From Lineus longissimus (Eukaryota; Nemertea; Pilidiophora; Heteronemertea; Lineidae), in assembly GCF_910592395.1 (NCBI RefSeq), contig NC_088321.1:9798001-9862000 (forward strand): 64,000 nucleotides of DNA. The letters run 5' to 3'. This document shows positions 14,901 to 29,100 of this stretch, in pieces; position 1 is the first letter of the stretch, and every line of letters begins with the position of its first letter. Below the pieces are notes generated by a model. It did not search any database, had not been told where the DNA came from, and was given only the letters and a program-made list of their open reading frames with translations. Made by a program: the position numbers and the translations under genes.

Positions 14901-17900
14901 CTGCATAACCAAAGTGAGCATGATTGGTCGCGACGAGCGCCATCGCCGACCGACTTTCATCGCCTGTAGCGTAATATTGCTAGTCTAATTTCAACTAATC
15001 ATCGCAGAATCTCAAAATTGCGGTCTCAGTTGGTCCAATTGAGCATCTCGACTCTGCATAACCAAAATGAGCGTGATTGGTCGCGACGAGCGCGATCGCC
15101 GACCGACTTTCATCGCCAGTAGTGAAATATCGCTATCGAATGACAACTTATCATCGCAAAATATCGAAATTGTGGTCTCAATTTGTCAAATCGGTCATCT
15201 CGACTCTGTATAACCAAAATGAGCGGGATCGGTCGCTACGAGCGTCATCGCCGACCGACTTTCATCGCCAGTAGTGTAATATCGCTATCGAATGACAACT
15301 TATCATCGCAGAATCTCAAAATTGCGGTCTCAGTTTGACCATCGGTCATCTTGACTCTGCATAACCAAAGTGAGCGTGATTGGTCGCGACGACCGCCATC
15401 GCCGACCAACTTTCATCGCCAGTAGTGAAATATCGCTATCGAATGACAACTTATCATCGCAGAATATCGAAATTGTGGAATCAATTTGTCCAATCGGTCA
15501 TCTCGACTCTGTATAACAAAAGTGAGCGTGATTGGACGCGACGAGCCCCATCGCCGACCGACTTTCATCGCCAGTAGTGTAATATTGCTAGTCTAATTTC
15601 AACTAATCATCGCAGAATCTCAAAATTGCGGTCTCAGTTTGTCCAATTGAGCATCTCGACTCAGCATAACCAAAATGAGCGTGATTGGTCGCGACGAGCG
15701 CCATCGCTGACCGACTTTCATCGTCAGTAGTGTAATATCGCTATCGAATGACAACTTATCATCGCAGAATATCGAAATTGTGGTCTCGATTTGTCCAATC
15801 GGTAATCTCGACTCTGTATATCAAAAATGAGCGTGATTGGACGCGACGAGCGCCATCACCGACTAACTTTCATCGCCTGTAGTGTAATATTGCTAGTCTA
15901 ATGACAAGTAATCATCGCAGAATCTCGAAATTGCTGTCTCAGATTGTCAAATCGGTCATCTCGACTCTGTATAACAAAAGTGAACTTGATAAGACGCGAC
16001 GAGCGCCATCGCCGACCGACTTTCATCGCCAGTAGCGTAATATTGCTAGTCTAATTTCAACTAATCATCGCAGAATCTCAAAATTGCGGTCTCAGTTGGT
16101 CCAATTGAGCATCTCGACTCTGCATTACCAAAATGAGCGTGATTGGTCGCGACGAGCGTGATCGCCGACCGACTTTCATCGCCAGTAGTGTAATATCGCT
16201 ATCGAATGACAACTTATCATCGCAGAATATCGAAATTGTGGTCTCAATTTGTCCAATCGGTAATCTCGACTCTGTATAACAAAAATGAGCGTGATTGGAC
16301 GCGATGAGCGCCATCACCGACCAACTTTCATCGCCTGTAGTGTAATATTGCTAGTCTAATGACAAGTAATCATCGCAGAATCTCGAAATTGCTGTCTCTG
16401 ATTGTCAAATCGGTCATCTCGACTCTGTATAACAAAAGTGAGTGTGATTAGACGCGACGAGCGCCATCGCCAACCGACTTTCATCGCCAGTAGTGAAATA
16501 TCGCTATCGAATGACAACTTATCATCGCAGAATATCGAAATTGTGGTCTCAATTTGTCAAATCGGTCATCTCTATTCTGTATAACCAAAATGAGCGTGAT
16601 TGGTCGCGACGAACGCCATCGCCGACCGACTTTTATCGCCAGTAGTGTAATATCGCTATCGAATGACAACTTATCATCGCAGAATCTCAAAATTGCGGTC
16701 TCAGTTTGACCATCGGTCATCTCAACTCTGCATAACCAAAGTGAGCGTGATTGGTCGCGACGAGCGCCATCGCCGACCGACTTTCATCGCCAGTAGCGTA
16801 ATATTGCTAGTCTAATTTCAACTAATCATCGCAGAATCTCAAAATTGCGGTCTCAGTTGGTCCAATTGAGCATCTCGACTCTGCATAACCAAAATGAGCG
16901 TGATTGGTCGCGACGAGCGCGATCGCCGACCGACTTTCATCGCCAGTAGTGAAATATCGCTATCGAATGACAACTTATCATCGCAAAATATCGAAATTGT
17001 GGTCTCAATTTGTCAAATCGGTCATCTCGACTCTGTATAACCAAAATGAGCGTGATCGGTCGCTACGAGCGTCATCGCCGACCGACTTTCATCGCCAGTA
17101 GTGTAATATCGCTACTGAATGACAACTTATCATCGCAGAATCTCAAAATTGCGGTCTCAGTTTGACCATCGGTCATCTTGACTCTGCATAACCAAAGTGA
17201 GCGTGATTGGTCGCGACAAGCGCCATCGCCGACCGACTTTCATCGCCAGTAGTGAAATATCGCTATCGAATGACAACTTATCATCGCAGAATCTCAAAAT
17301 TGCGGTCTCAGTTTGACCATCGGTCATCTCAACTCTGCATAACCAAAGTGAGCGTGATTGGTCGCGACGAGCGCCATCGCCGACCGACTTTCATCGCCAG
17401 TAGCGTAATATTGCTAGTCTAATTTCAACTAATCATCGCAGAATCTCAAAATTGCGGTCTCAGTTTGACCATCGGTCATCTTGACTCTGCATAACCAAAG
17501 TGAGCGTGATTGGTCGCGACGACCGACTTTCATCGCCAGTAGTGAAATATCGCTATCGAATGACAACTTATCATCGCAGAATATCGAAATTGTGGAATCA
17601 ATTTGTCCAATCGGTCATCTCGACTCTGTATAACAAAAGTGAGCGTGATTGGACGCGACGAGCGCCATCGCCGACCGACTTTCATCGCCAGTAGTGTAAT
17701 ATTGCTAGTCTAATTTCAACTAATCATCGCAGAATCTCAAAATTGCGGTCTCAGTTTGTCCAATTGAGCATCTCGACTCAGCATAACCAAAATGAGCGTG
17801 ATTGGTCGCGACGAGCGCCATCGCCGACCGACTTTCATCGCCAGTAGTGTAATATCGCTATCGAATGACAACTTATCATCGCAGAATATCGAAATTGTGG

Positions 17901-19600
17901 TCTCAATTTGTCCAATCGGTAATCTCGACTCTGTATAACAAAAATGAGCATGATTGGACGCGACGAGCGCCATCACCGACCAACTTTCATCGCCTGTAGT
18001 GTAATATTGCTAGTCTAATGACAAGTAATCATCGCTGAATCTCGAAATTGCTGCCTCAGATTGTCAAATCGGTCATCTCGACTCTGTATAACAAAAGTGA
18101 GCGTGATTAGACGCGACGAGCGCCATCGCCGATTGTTTTTCATCACCTGTAGTGTAATATTGCTAGTCTAATGACAAGTAATCATCGCAGAATCTCGCAA
18201 TTGCGTTATCAGATTGTCAAATCGGTCATCTCTATTCTGTATAACCAAAATGAGCGTGATTGGTCGCGATGAGCGCCATCGCCGACCGACTTTCATCGCC
18301 AGTAGCGTAATATTGCTAGTCTAATTTCAACGAATCTCAAAATTGCGGTCTCAGTTGGTCCAATTGAGCATCTCGACTCTGCATAACCAAAATGAGCGTG
18401 ATTGGTCGCGACGAGCGCGATCGCCGACCGACTTTCATCGCCAGTAGTGAAATATCGCTATCGAATGACAACTTATCAACGCAGAATATCGAAATTGTGG
18501 TCTCAATTTGTCAAATCGGTCATCTCGACTCTGTATAACCAAAATGAGCGTGATCGGTCGCTACGAGCGTCATCGCCGACCGACTTTCATCGCCAGTAGT
18601 GTAATATCGCTATCGAATGACAACTTATCATCGCAGAATCTCAAAATTGCGGTCTCAGTTTGACCATCGGTCATCTTGACTCTGCATAACCAAAATGAGC
18701 GTGATCGGTCGCTACGAGCGTCATCGCCGACCGACTTTCATCGCCAGTAGTGAAATATCGCTATCGAATGACAACTTATCATCGCAGAATATCGAAATTG
18801 TGGAATCAATTTGTCCAATCGGTCATCTCGACTCTGTATAACAAAAGTGAGCGTGATTGGACGCGACGAGCGCCATCGCCGACCGACTTTCATCGCCAGT
18901 AGTGTAATATTGCTAGTCTAATTTCAACTAATCATCGCAGAATCTCGAAATTGCTGTCTCAGATTGTCAAATCGGTCATCTCGACTCTGTATAACAAAAG
19001 TGAGCGTGATTAGACGCGACGAGCGCCATCGCCGATTGTTTTTCATCACCTGTAGTGTAATATTGCTAGTCTAATGACAAGTAATCATCGCAGAATCTCG
19101 CAATTGCGTTATCAGATTGTCAAATCGGTCATTTCGACTCTGTATAACCAAAATGAGCGTGATTGGTCGTGACGAGCACCATCGCCGACCGACTTTCATT
19201 GCCTGTAGTGTAATATTGCTAGTCTAATGACAAGTAATCATCGCAGAATCTCGAAATTGTGGTCTCAGATTGTCAAATCGGTCATCTCGACTCAGTATAA
19301 CCAAAATGAGCGTGATTGGACGCGACGAGCGCCATCGCCGACCGACTTTCATCGCCTGTAGTGTAATATTGCTAGTCTAATGACAAGTAATCATCGCAGA
19401 ATCTCGAAATTGCGGTCTCAGTTGGTCCAATTGAGCATCTCGACTCTGCATAACCAAAATGAGCGTGATTGGTCGCGACGAGCGCCATCGTCGACCGACT
19501 TTCATCGCCAGTAGTGTAATATCGCTATCGAATGACAACTTATCATCGTAGAATCTCAAAATTGCGGTCTCAGTTTGACCATCGGTCATCTCGACTGTGC
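11905..19600. repeat. Segmental duplicate, copy 1 (partner at about 43.2-49.4 kb)
   Basis: This stretch is the partner of block A2. The match begins at a monomer with the private variant CATCGCAAGTAGCG (11911, partner 43211, offset 31,300). It continues with GCGGGTCTAAGTTTGACC (an extra G, near 12126 and 43426) and AAAGTGTGCATGATTGG. The offset then steps to 30,995 after a two-monomer (305 bp) difference near 12742-13046, to 30,842, to 30,994 for about 15.1-17.3 kb, and to 30,704 after that. Each early step is close to a whole number of monomers, as expected of gain or loss by unequal exchange. The distal limit near 19.6 kb is approximate. Confidence 0.85.
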
Positions 19601-22114
19601 ATAACCAAAGTGAGCGTTATTGGTCGCGACGAGCGCCATCGCCGACCGACTTTCATCGCCAGTAGTGAAATATCGCTATCGAAAGACAACTTATCATCGC
19701 AGAATATCGAAATTGAGGTCTCAATTTGTCAAATCGGTCATCTCTACTCTGTATAACAAAAATGAGCTAATTGGTCGCGACGAGCGCCATCGCCGACCGA
19801 CTTTCATCGCCAGTAGTGTAATATCGCTATCGAATGACAACTTATCATCGCAGAATCTCAAAATTGCGGTCTCAGTTTGTCCAATTGAGCATCTCGACTC
19901 TGCATAACCAAAATGAGCGTGATTGGTCGCGACGAGCGCCATCGCCGACCGACTTTCATCGCCAGTAGTGTAATATCGCTATCAAATGACAACTTATCAT
20001 CGCGGAATATCGAAATTGTGGTCTCAATTTTTCCAATCGGTCATCTCGACTCTGTATAACCAAAATGAGCGTGATTGGACACTACAAGCGCCATCGCCGA
20101 TCGACTTTCATCGCCTGTAGTGTAATATTGCTAGTCTAATGACAAGTAATCATCGCAGAATCTCGAAATTGCTGTCTCAGATTGTCAAATCGGTCATCTC
20201 GACTCTGTATAACAAAAGTGAGCGTGATTAGACGCGACGAGCGCCATCGCCGACCGACTTTCATCGCCAGTAGCGTAATATTGCTAGTCTAATTTCAATT
20301 AATCATCGCAGAATCTCAAAATTGCGGTCTCAGTTGGTCCAATTGAGCATCTCGACTCTGCATAAGCAAAATGAGCGTGATTGCTCGCGACGAGCGCACT
20401 CGCCGACCGACTTTCATCGCCGACCGACTTTCATCGCCAGTATTGTAATATCGCTATCAAATGACAACTGATCATCGCAGAATCTCAAAATTGCGGTCTC
20501 AGTTTGACCATAGGTAATTTCGACTCTGCATAACCAAAATGAGCGTGATTTGACGCGATGAGCGCCATCGCTGACCGACTTTCATCGCCAGTTGTGTAAT
20601 ATTGCTAGTCTAATGACAAGTAATCATCGCAGAATCTCGAAACTGCAGTCTCATAATTGTCAAATCGGTCATCTCGACTCTGTATAAGCAAAATGAGCGT
20701 GATTGCTCGCGACGAGCGCACTCGCCCACCGACTTTCATCACCAGTAGTGTAATATCGCTATCAAATGACAACTGATCATCGCAGAATCTCGAAACTGCA
20801 GTCTCAGATTGTCAAATCGGTCATCTCAACTCTGCATGACCAAAGTGACGTGATTGGTCGCGACGAGCGCACTCGCCAACCGACTTTCATCGCCGACCGA
20901 CTTTCATCGCCAGTAGTGTAATATCGCTATCAAATGACAACTTATCATCGCAGAATCTCAAAATTGTGGTGTCAGTTTGACCATCAGTCATCTCGACTCT
21001 GTAAAACCAAAATGAGCGTGATTGGACGCGACGAGCGCCATCGCCGACCGACTTTCATCGCCAGTAGTGTAATATAGCAATTGAATGACAAATTATCACC
21101 GCAGAATGTCAAAATTGCGATCTCAGTTTGACCATCCGTCATCTCGACTCTGCATGACTAAAGTGAGCGTGATTGGTCGCGACGACCCCAATCGCCGACT
21201 GACTTTCATTGCCAGTAGTGTAATATCGCTACTGAATGACAACTTATCATTGCAGAATCTCAAAATTGCGATCTCAGTTTGACCATCTGTCATCTCGACT
21301 CTGCATGACTAAAGTGAGCGTGATTGGTCGCGACGACCCCAATCGCCGACTGACTTTCATCGCCAGTAGTGTAATATTGCTAGTCTATTGACAAGTAATC
21401 ATTGCAGAATCTCGAAATTGCGGTCTCAGATTGTCAAATCGGTCATCGCGACTCTGTATAACCAAAATGAGCGTGATTTGACGCGACGAGCGCCATCGCC
21501 GACCTACTTTCATCGCGAGTAGGGTAATATTGCTATCAAATGACAACTTATCATCGCAGAATCTCAAAATTGCAGTCTCAGATTGTCAAATCGGTCATCT
21601 CGACTCTGTATAACCAAAATGAGCGTGATTTGACGCGACGAGCGCCATCGCCGACCGACTTTCATCGCCAGTAGTGTAATATTGCTGGTCTATTGTCAAG
21701 TAATCATTGCAGAATCTCGAAATTGCGGTCTCAGATTATCAAATCGGTCATCGCGACTCTGTATAACCAAAATGAGGGTGATTTGAAGCGACGAGCGCCA
21801 TCGCCGACCTACTTTCATCGCCTGTAGTGTAATATTTCTAGTCTAATGACAAGTAATCATCGCAGAATCTCGAAATTACAGTCTCAGATTGTCATATCGG
21901 TCATCTCAACTCTGTATAACCAAAATGAGAGTGATTTGACGCGACGAGCGCCATCGCCGACCGACTTTCATCGCCAGTAGTGTAATATTGCTAGTCTATT
22001 GACAAGTGATCATTGCAGAATCTCGAAATTGCGGTCACAGATTGTCAAATCGGTCATCGCGACTCTGTATAAGCAAAATGAGCGTGATTGGACGCGACGA
22101 GCGCTATCGCCGAC

Positions 22115-25100
22115 CGACTTTCATCTCCAGTAGTGTAATATCGCTATCAAATGACAACTTATCATTGCAGAATCTCAAAATTATGGTCTCAGGTTGTCCA
22201 ATCGTTTCTCTCAACTCTGTATTACCAAAATGAGCGTGATCGGTCCTACGAGCCACATCCCCGACCGACTTTCATCGCCAGTAGCGTAATATTGCTAGTC
22301 TAATGACAACTGATCATCGCAGAATCTCAAGATTGCGGTCTCAGTTTGACCATAGATCATTTCGACTCTGCATAACAAAAGTGAGCGTGATCGGTCGCGA
22401 CGAGCGCCATCGCCGACCGACTTTCATCGCCTGTAGTGTAATATTCCTAGTCTAATGACAAGTAATCATCGCAGAATCCCGAAATTGCGGTCTCAGATTG
22501 TCAAATTGGTCAACTCGACTCTGTATAACCAAAATGAGCGTGATTTGACGCGACGAGCGCCAGCGCCGACCGACTTTCATCGCCAGTAGTGTAATATTGC
22601 CAGTCGAATGACAACTAATCATCGCAGAATCTCAAAATTGCAGTCTCAGTTTGACCATAGGTCATTTCGACTCTGCATAACCAAAAAGTGAGCGTGATCG
22701 GTCGCGACGAGCGCCATCGCCGACCGACTTTCATCGCCTGTAGTGTAATATTGCTAGTCTATTGACAAGTAATCATTGCAGAATCTCGAAATTGCGGTCT
22801 CAGATTGTCAAATCGGTCATCCCGACTCTGTATAACCAAAATGAGCGTGATTTAACGTGACGAGCGCCATCTCCGACCGACTTTCATTGCCAGTAGTGTA
22901 ATATTGCTAGTCTAATGACAACTAATCATTGCAGAATCTCAAAATTGCAGTCTCAGATTGTCAAATCGGTCATCTCAACTCTGCATGACCAAAGTGACGT
23001 GATTGGTCGCGACGAGCGCACTCGCCAACCGACTTTCATCGCCGACCGACTTTCATCGCCAGTAGTGTAATATCGCTATCAAATGACAACTTATCATCGC
23101 AGAATCTCAAAATTGTGGTGTCAGTTTGACCATCAGTCATTTCGACTCTGTAAAACCAAAATGAGCGTGATTGGACGCGACGAGCGCCATCGCCGACCGA
23201 CTTTCATCGCCAGTAGTGTAATATAGCAATTGAATGACAAATTATCACCGCAGAATGTCAAAATTGCGATCTCAGTTTGACCATCCGTCATCTCGACTCT
23301 GCATGACTAAAGTGAGCGTGATTGGTCGCGACGACCCCAATCGCCGACTGACTTTCATTGCCAGTAGTGTAATATCGCTACTGAATGACAATTTATCATT
23401 GCAGAATCTCAAAATTGCGATCTCAGTTTGACCATCTGTCATCTCGACTCTGCATGACTAAAGTGAGCGTGATTGGTCGCGACGACCCCAATCGCCGACT
23501 GACTTTCATCGCCAGTAGTGTAATATTGCTAGTCTATTGACAAGTAATCATTGCAGAATCTCGAAATTGCGGTCTCAGATTGTCAAATCGGTCATCGCGA
23601 CTCTGTATAACCAAAATGAGCGTGATTTGACGCGACGAGCGCCATCGCCGACCTACTTTCATCGCCAGTAGGGTAATATTGCTATCAAATGACAACTTAT
23701 CATCGCAGAATCTCAAAATTGCAGTCTCAGATTGTCAAATCGGTCATCTCGACTCTGTATAACCAAAATGAGCGTGATTTGACGCGACGAGCGCCATCGC
23801 CGACCGACTTTCATCGCCAGTAGTGTAATATTGCTAGTGTATTGTCAAGTAATCATTGCAGAATCTCGAAATTGCGGTCTCAGATTATCAAATCGGTCAT
23901 CGCGACTCTGTATAACCAAAATGAGGGTGATTTGAAGCGACGAGCGCCATCGCCGACCTACTTTCATCGCCTGTAGTGTAATATTTCTAGTCTAATGACA
24001 AGTAATCATCGCAGAATCTCGAAATTACAGTCTCAGATTGTCATATCGGTCATCTCAACTCTGTATCACCAAAATGAGAGTGATTTGACGCGACAAGCGC
24101 CATCGCCGACCGACTTTCATCGCCAGTAGTGTAATATTGCTAGTCTATTGACAAGTGATCATTGCAGAATCTCGAAATTGCGGTCACAGATTGTCAAATC
24201 GGTCATCGCGACTCTGTATAACCAAAATGAGCGTGATTGGACGCGACGAGCGCTATCGCCGACCGACTTTCATTGCCAGTAGTGTAATATTGCTAGTGTC
24301 ATGTCAACTAATCATCACAGAATCTCAAAATTGCGGTCTCAGTTTGTCCAATTGAGCATCTCGACTCTGCATAACCAAAATGAGCGTGATTGGTCGCGAC
24401 GAGCGCCATCGCCGACCGACTTTCATCGCCAGTAGTGTAATATCGCTATCAAATGACAACTTATCATCGCAGAATATCGAAATTGTGGTCTCAATTTGTC
24501 CAATCGGTCATCTCGACTCTGTATAACCAAAATGAGCGTGATTGGACGCGACAAGCGCCATCACCGACCGACTTTCATCGCCTGTAGTGTAATATTGCTA
24601 GTCTAATGACAAGTAATCATCGCAGAATCTCGAAATTGCTGTCTCAGATTGTCAAATCGGTCATCTCGACTCTGTATAACAAAAGTGAGCGTGATTAGAC
24701 GCGACGAGCGCCATCGCCGACCGACTTTCATCGCCAGTAGCGTAATATTGCTAGTCTAATTTCAACTAATCATCGCAGAATCTCAAAATTGCGGTCTCAG
24801 TTTGTCCAATTGAGCATCTCGACTCTGCATAAGCAAAATGAGCGTGATTGCTCGCGACGAGCGCACTCGCCGACTGACTTTCATCGCCGACCGACTTTCA
24901 TCGCCAGTATTGTAATATCGCTATCAAATGACAACTGATCATCGCAGAATCTCAAAATTGCGGTCTCAGTTTGACCATAGGTAATTTCGACTCTGCATAA
25001 CCAAAGGGAGCGTGATCGGTCGCGACGAGCGCCATCGCCGACTAACTTTCATCGCCTGTAGTGTAATATTCCTAGTCTAATGACAAGTAATCATCGCAGA

Positions 25101-26128
25101 ATCTCGAAATTGCAGTCTCAGATTGTCAAATCGGTCATCTCGACTCTGTATAACCAAAATGAGCGTGATTTGACGCGACGAGCGCCATCGCCGACCTACT
25201 TTCATCGCCTGTAGTGTAATATTTCTAGTCTAATGACAAGTAATCATCGCAGAATCTCGAAATTGCAGTCTCAGATTGTCAAATCGGTCATCACGACTCT
25301 GTATAACCAAAATGAGTGTGATTTGATGCGACGAGCGCCATTGCCGACCGATTTTCATCGCCAGTAGTGTAATATTGCTAGTGTAAAGACAACTAATCAT
25401 TGCAGAATCTCAAAATTGCAGTCTTAGATTGTCAAATCGGTCATCTCAACTCTGCATGACCAAAATGAGTGTGATTGGTCGCGACGAGCGCACTCGCCAA
25501 CCGACTTTCATCGCCGACCGACTTTCATCGCCAGTAGTCAAATATCGCTATCAAATGACAATTTATCATCGCAGAATCTCAAAATTGTGGTGTCAGTTTT
25601 ACCATCAGTCATCTAGACTCTGTATAACCAAAGTCAGCGTGATTGGTCGCGACGAGCGCCATCGCCGACCAACTTTCATCGCCAGTAGTGTAATATTGCT
25701 AGTCTAATGACAAGTCATCATCGCAGAATCTCAAAACTGCAGTCTCAGATTGTCAAATCGGTCATCTTGACTCTGTATAACCAAAATGAGCGTGATTTCA
25801 AGCGACGAGCGCCATCGCCGACTGACTTTCATTGCCAGTAGCGTAATATTGCTAGTGTAATGTCAACTCATCATCACAGAATCTCGAAATTGCGGTCACA
25901 GATTGTCAAATCGGTCATCGCGACTCTGTATAAGCAAAATGAGCGTGATTGGACGCGACGAGCGCTATCGCCGACCGACTTTCATTGCCAGTAGTGTAAT
26001 ATTGCTAGTGTCATGTCAACTAATCATCACATAATCTCAAAATTGCGGTCTCAGTTTGTCTAATGGAGCATCTCGACTCTACATAATCAAAATGATCGTG
26101 ATTGGTTGCGAGGAGCGCCATCGCCGAC
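22115..26128. repeat. Higher-order repeat unit of 4,014 bp, copy 1
   Basis: From CTTTCATCTCCAGTAG (22121) onward, landmarks recur exactly 4,014 bp later. Examples are GGTCCTACGAGCCACATCC (22235 and 26249), the ATTGCTCGCGACGAGCG doublet monomer (24848 and 28862) and CAACTCATCATCACAG (25864 and 29878). The unit holds about 26 monomers plus the 17-bp insertions. Divergence between copies by eye is a few changes per monomer at most. Unit edges are set where the match starts and are only good to about 20 bp. Confidence 0.85.
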
Positions 26129-29100
26129 CCACTTTCATCTCCAGTAGTGTAATATCGCTATCAAATGACAACTTATCATTGCAGAATCTCAAAATTATGG
26201 TCTCAGGTTGTCCAATCGTTTCTCTCAACTCTGTATTACCAAAATGAGCGTGATCGGTCCTACGAGCCACATCCCCGACCGACTTTCATCGCCAGTAGCG
26301 TAATATTGCTAGTCTAATGACAACTGATCATCGCAGAATCTCAAGATTGCGGTCTCAGTTTGACCATAGATCATTTCGACTCTGCATAACAAAAGTGAGC
26401 GTGATCGGTCGCGACGAGCGCCATCGCCGACCGACTTTCATCGCCTGTAGTGTAATATTCCTAGTCTAATGACAAGTAATCATCGCAGAATCCCGAAATT
26501 GCGGTCTCAGATTGTCAAATTGGTCAACTCGACTCTGTATAACCAAAATGAGCGTGATTTGACGCGACGAGCGCCAGCGCCGACCGACTTTCATCGCCAG
26601 TAGTGTAATATTGCCAGTCGAATGACAACTAATCATCGCAGAATCTCAAAATTGCAGTCTCAGTTTGACCATAGGTCATTTCGACTCTGCATAACCAAAA
26701 AGTGAGCGTGATCGGTCGCGACGAGCGCCATCGCCGACCGACTTTCATCGCCTGTAGTGTAATATTGCTAGTCTATTGACAAGTAATCATTGCAGAATCT
26801 CGAAATTGCGGTCTCAGATTGTCAAATCGGTCATCCCGACTCTGTATAACCAAAATGAGCGTGATTTAACGTGACGAGCGCCATCTCCGACCGACTTTCA
26901 TTGCCAGTAGTGTAATATTGCTAGTCTAATGACAACTAATCATTGCAGAATCTCAAAATTGCAGTCTCAGATTGTCAAATCGGTCATCTCAACTCTGCAT
27001 GACCAAAGTGACGTGATTGGTCGCGACGAGCGCACTCGCCAACCGACTTTCATCGCCGACCGACTTTCATCGCCAGTAGTGTAATATCGCTATCAAATGA
27101 CAACTTATCATCGCAGAATCTCAAAATTGTGGTGTCAGTTTGACCATCAGTCATTTCGACTCTGTAAAACCAAAATGAGCGTGATTGGACGCGACGAGCG
27201 CCATCGCCGACCGACTTTCATCGCCAGTAGTGTAATATAGCAATTGAATGACAAATTATCACCGCAGAATGTCAAAATTGCGATCTCAGTTTGACCATCC
27301 GTCATCTCGACTCTGCATGACTAAAGTGAGCGTGATTGGTCGCGACGACCCCAATCGCCGACTGACTTTCATTGCCAGTAGTGTAATATCGCTACTGAAT
27401 GACAATTTATCATTGCAGAATCTCAAAATTGCGATCTCAGTTTGACCATCTGTCATCTCGACTCTGCATGACTAAAGTGAGCGTGATTGGTCGCGACGAC
27501 CCCAATCGCCGACTGACTTTCATCGCCAGTAGTGTAATATTGCTAGTCTATTGACAAGTAATCATTGCAGAATCTCGAAATTGCGGTCTCAGATTGTCAA
27601 ATCGGTCATCGCGACTCTGTATAACCAAAATGAGCGTGATTTGACGCGACGAGCGCCATCGCCGACCTACTTTCATCGCCAGTAGGGTAATATTGCTATC
27701 AAATGACAACTTATCATCGCAGAATCTCAAAATTGCAGTCTCAGATTGTCAAATCGGTCATCTCGACTCTGTATAACCAAAATGAGCGTGATTTGACGCG
27801 ACGAGCGCCATCGCCGACCGACTTTCATCGCCAGTAGTGTAATATTGCTAGTGTATTGTCAAGTAATCATTGCAGAATCTCGAAATTGCGGTCTCAGATT
27901 ATCAAATCGGTCATCGCGACTCTGTATAACCAAAATGAGGGTGATTTGAAGCGACGAGCGCCATCGCCGACCTACTTTCATCGCCTGTAGTGTAATATTT
28001 CTAGTCTAATGACAAGTAATCATCGCAGAATCTCGAAATTACAGTCTCAGATTGTCATATCGGTCATCTCAACTCTGTATCACCAAAATGAGAGTGATTT
28101 GACGCGACAAGCGCCATCGCCGACCGACTTTCATCGCCAGTAGTGTAATATTGCTAGTCTATTGACAAGTGATCATTGCAGAATCTCGAAATTGCGGTCA
28201 CAGATTGTCAAATCGGTCATCGCGACTCTGTATAACCAAAATGAGCGTGATTGGACGCGACGAGCGCTATCGCCGACCGACTTTCATTGCCAGTAGTGTA
28301 ATATTGCTAGTGTCATGTCAACTAATCATCACAGAATCTCAAAATTGCGGTCTCAGTTTGTCCAATTGAGCATCTCGACTCTGCATAACCAAAATGAGCG
28401 TGATTGGTCGCGACGAGCGCCATCGCCGACCGACTTTCATCGCCAGTAGTGTAATATCGCTATCAAATGACAACTTATCATCGCGGAATATCGAAATTGT
28501 GGTCTCAATTTTTCCAATCGGTCATCTCGACTCTGTATAACCAAAATGAGCGTGATTGGACGCGACAAGCCCCATCGCCGACCGACTTTCATCGCCTGTA
28601 GTGTAATATTGCTAGTCTAATGACAAGTAATCATCGCAGAATCTCGAAATTGCTGTCTCAGATTGTCAAATCGGTCATCTCGACTCTGTATAACAAAAGT
28701 GAGCGTGATTAGACGCGACGAGCGCCATCGCCGACCGACTTTCATCGCCAGTAGCGTAATATTGCTAGTCTAATTTCAACTAATCATCGCAGAATCTCAA
28801 AATTGCGGTCTCAGTTGGTCCAATTGAGCATCTCGACTCTGCATAACCAAAATGAGCGTGATTGCTCGCGACGAGCGCACTCGCCGACTGACTTTCATCG
28901 CCGACCGACTTTCATCGCCAGTAGTGTAATATCGCTATCAAATGACAACTGATCATCGCAGAATCTCAAAATTGCGGTCTCAGTTTGACCATAGGTAATT
29001 TCGACTCTGCATAACCAAAGGGAGCGTGATCGGTCGCGACGAGCGCCATCGCCGACTAACTTTCATCGCCTGTAGTGTAATATTCCTAGTCTAATGACAA

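Larger units (their letters stand above)
1..20390. repeat. Satellite array block A1, about 152-bp monomers
   Basis: Uninterrupted head-to-tail satellite. The period is read directly from recurring landmarks: CATCGCCAGTAGTG, CTTATCATCGCAGAAT and GAGCGTGATTGG return every 152 or 153 bp. Typical A-type monomers carry TATCGCTATCGAATGAC (152 bp) or TATTGCTAGTCTAATGAC (153 bp), then an AATTGCGGTCTCAGTTTG or AATTGTGGAATCAATTTG segment, CTCGACTCTGCATAACC, and a CpG-rich end, GGTCGCGACGAGCGCCATCG. The first 152 bp contain 72 G+C (47 percent) and 14 CpG. All copies face the same way; I found no inverted monomers. Neighbouring monomers differ more than monomers several units apart, which is the sign of higher-order organisation. 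No genes are supported: open frames inside are frame-shadow peptides of the repeat. The right boundary with B-type monomers is gradual and approximate. Confidence 0.97.
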
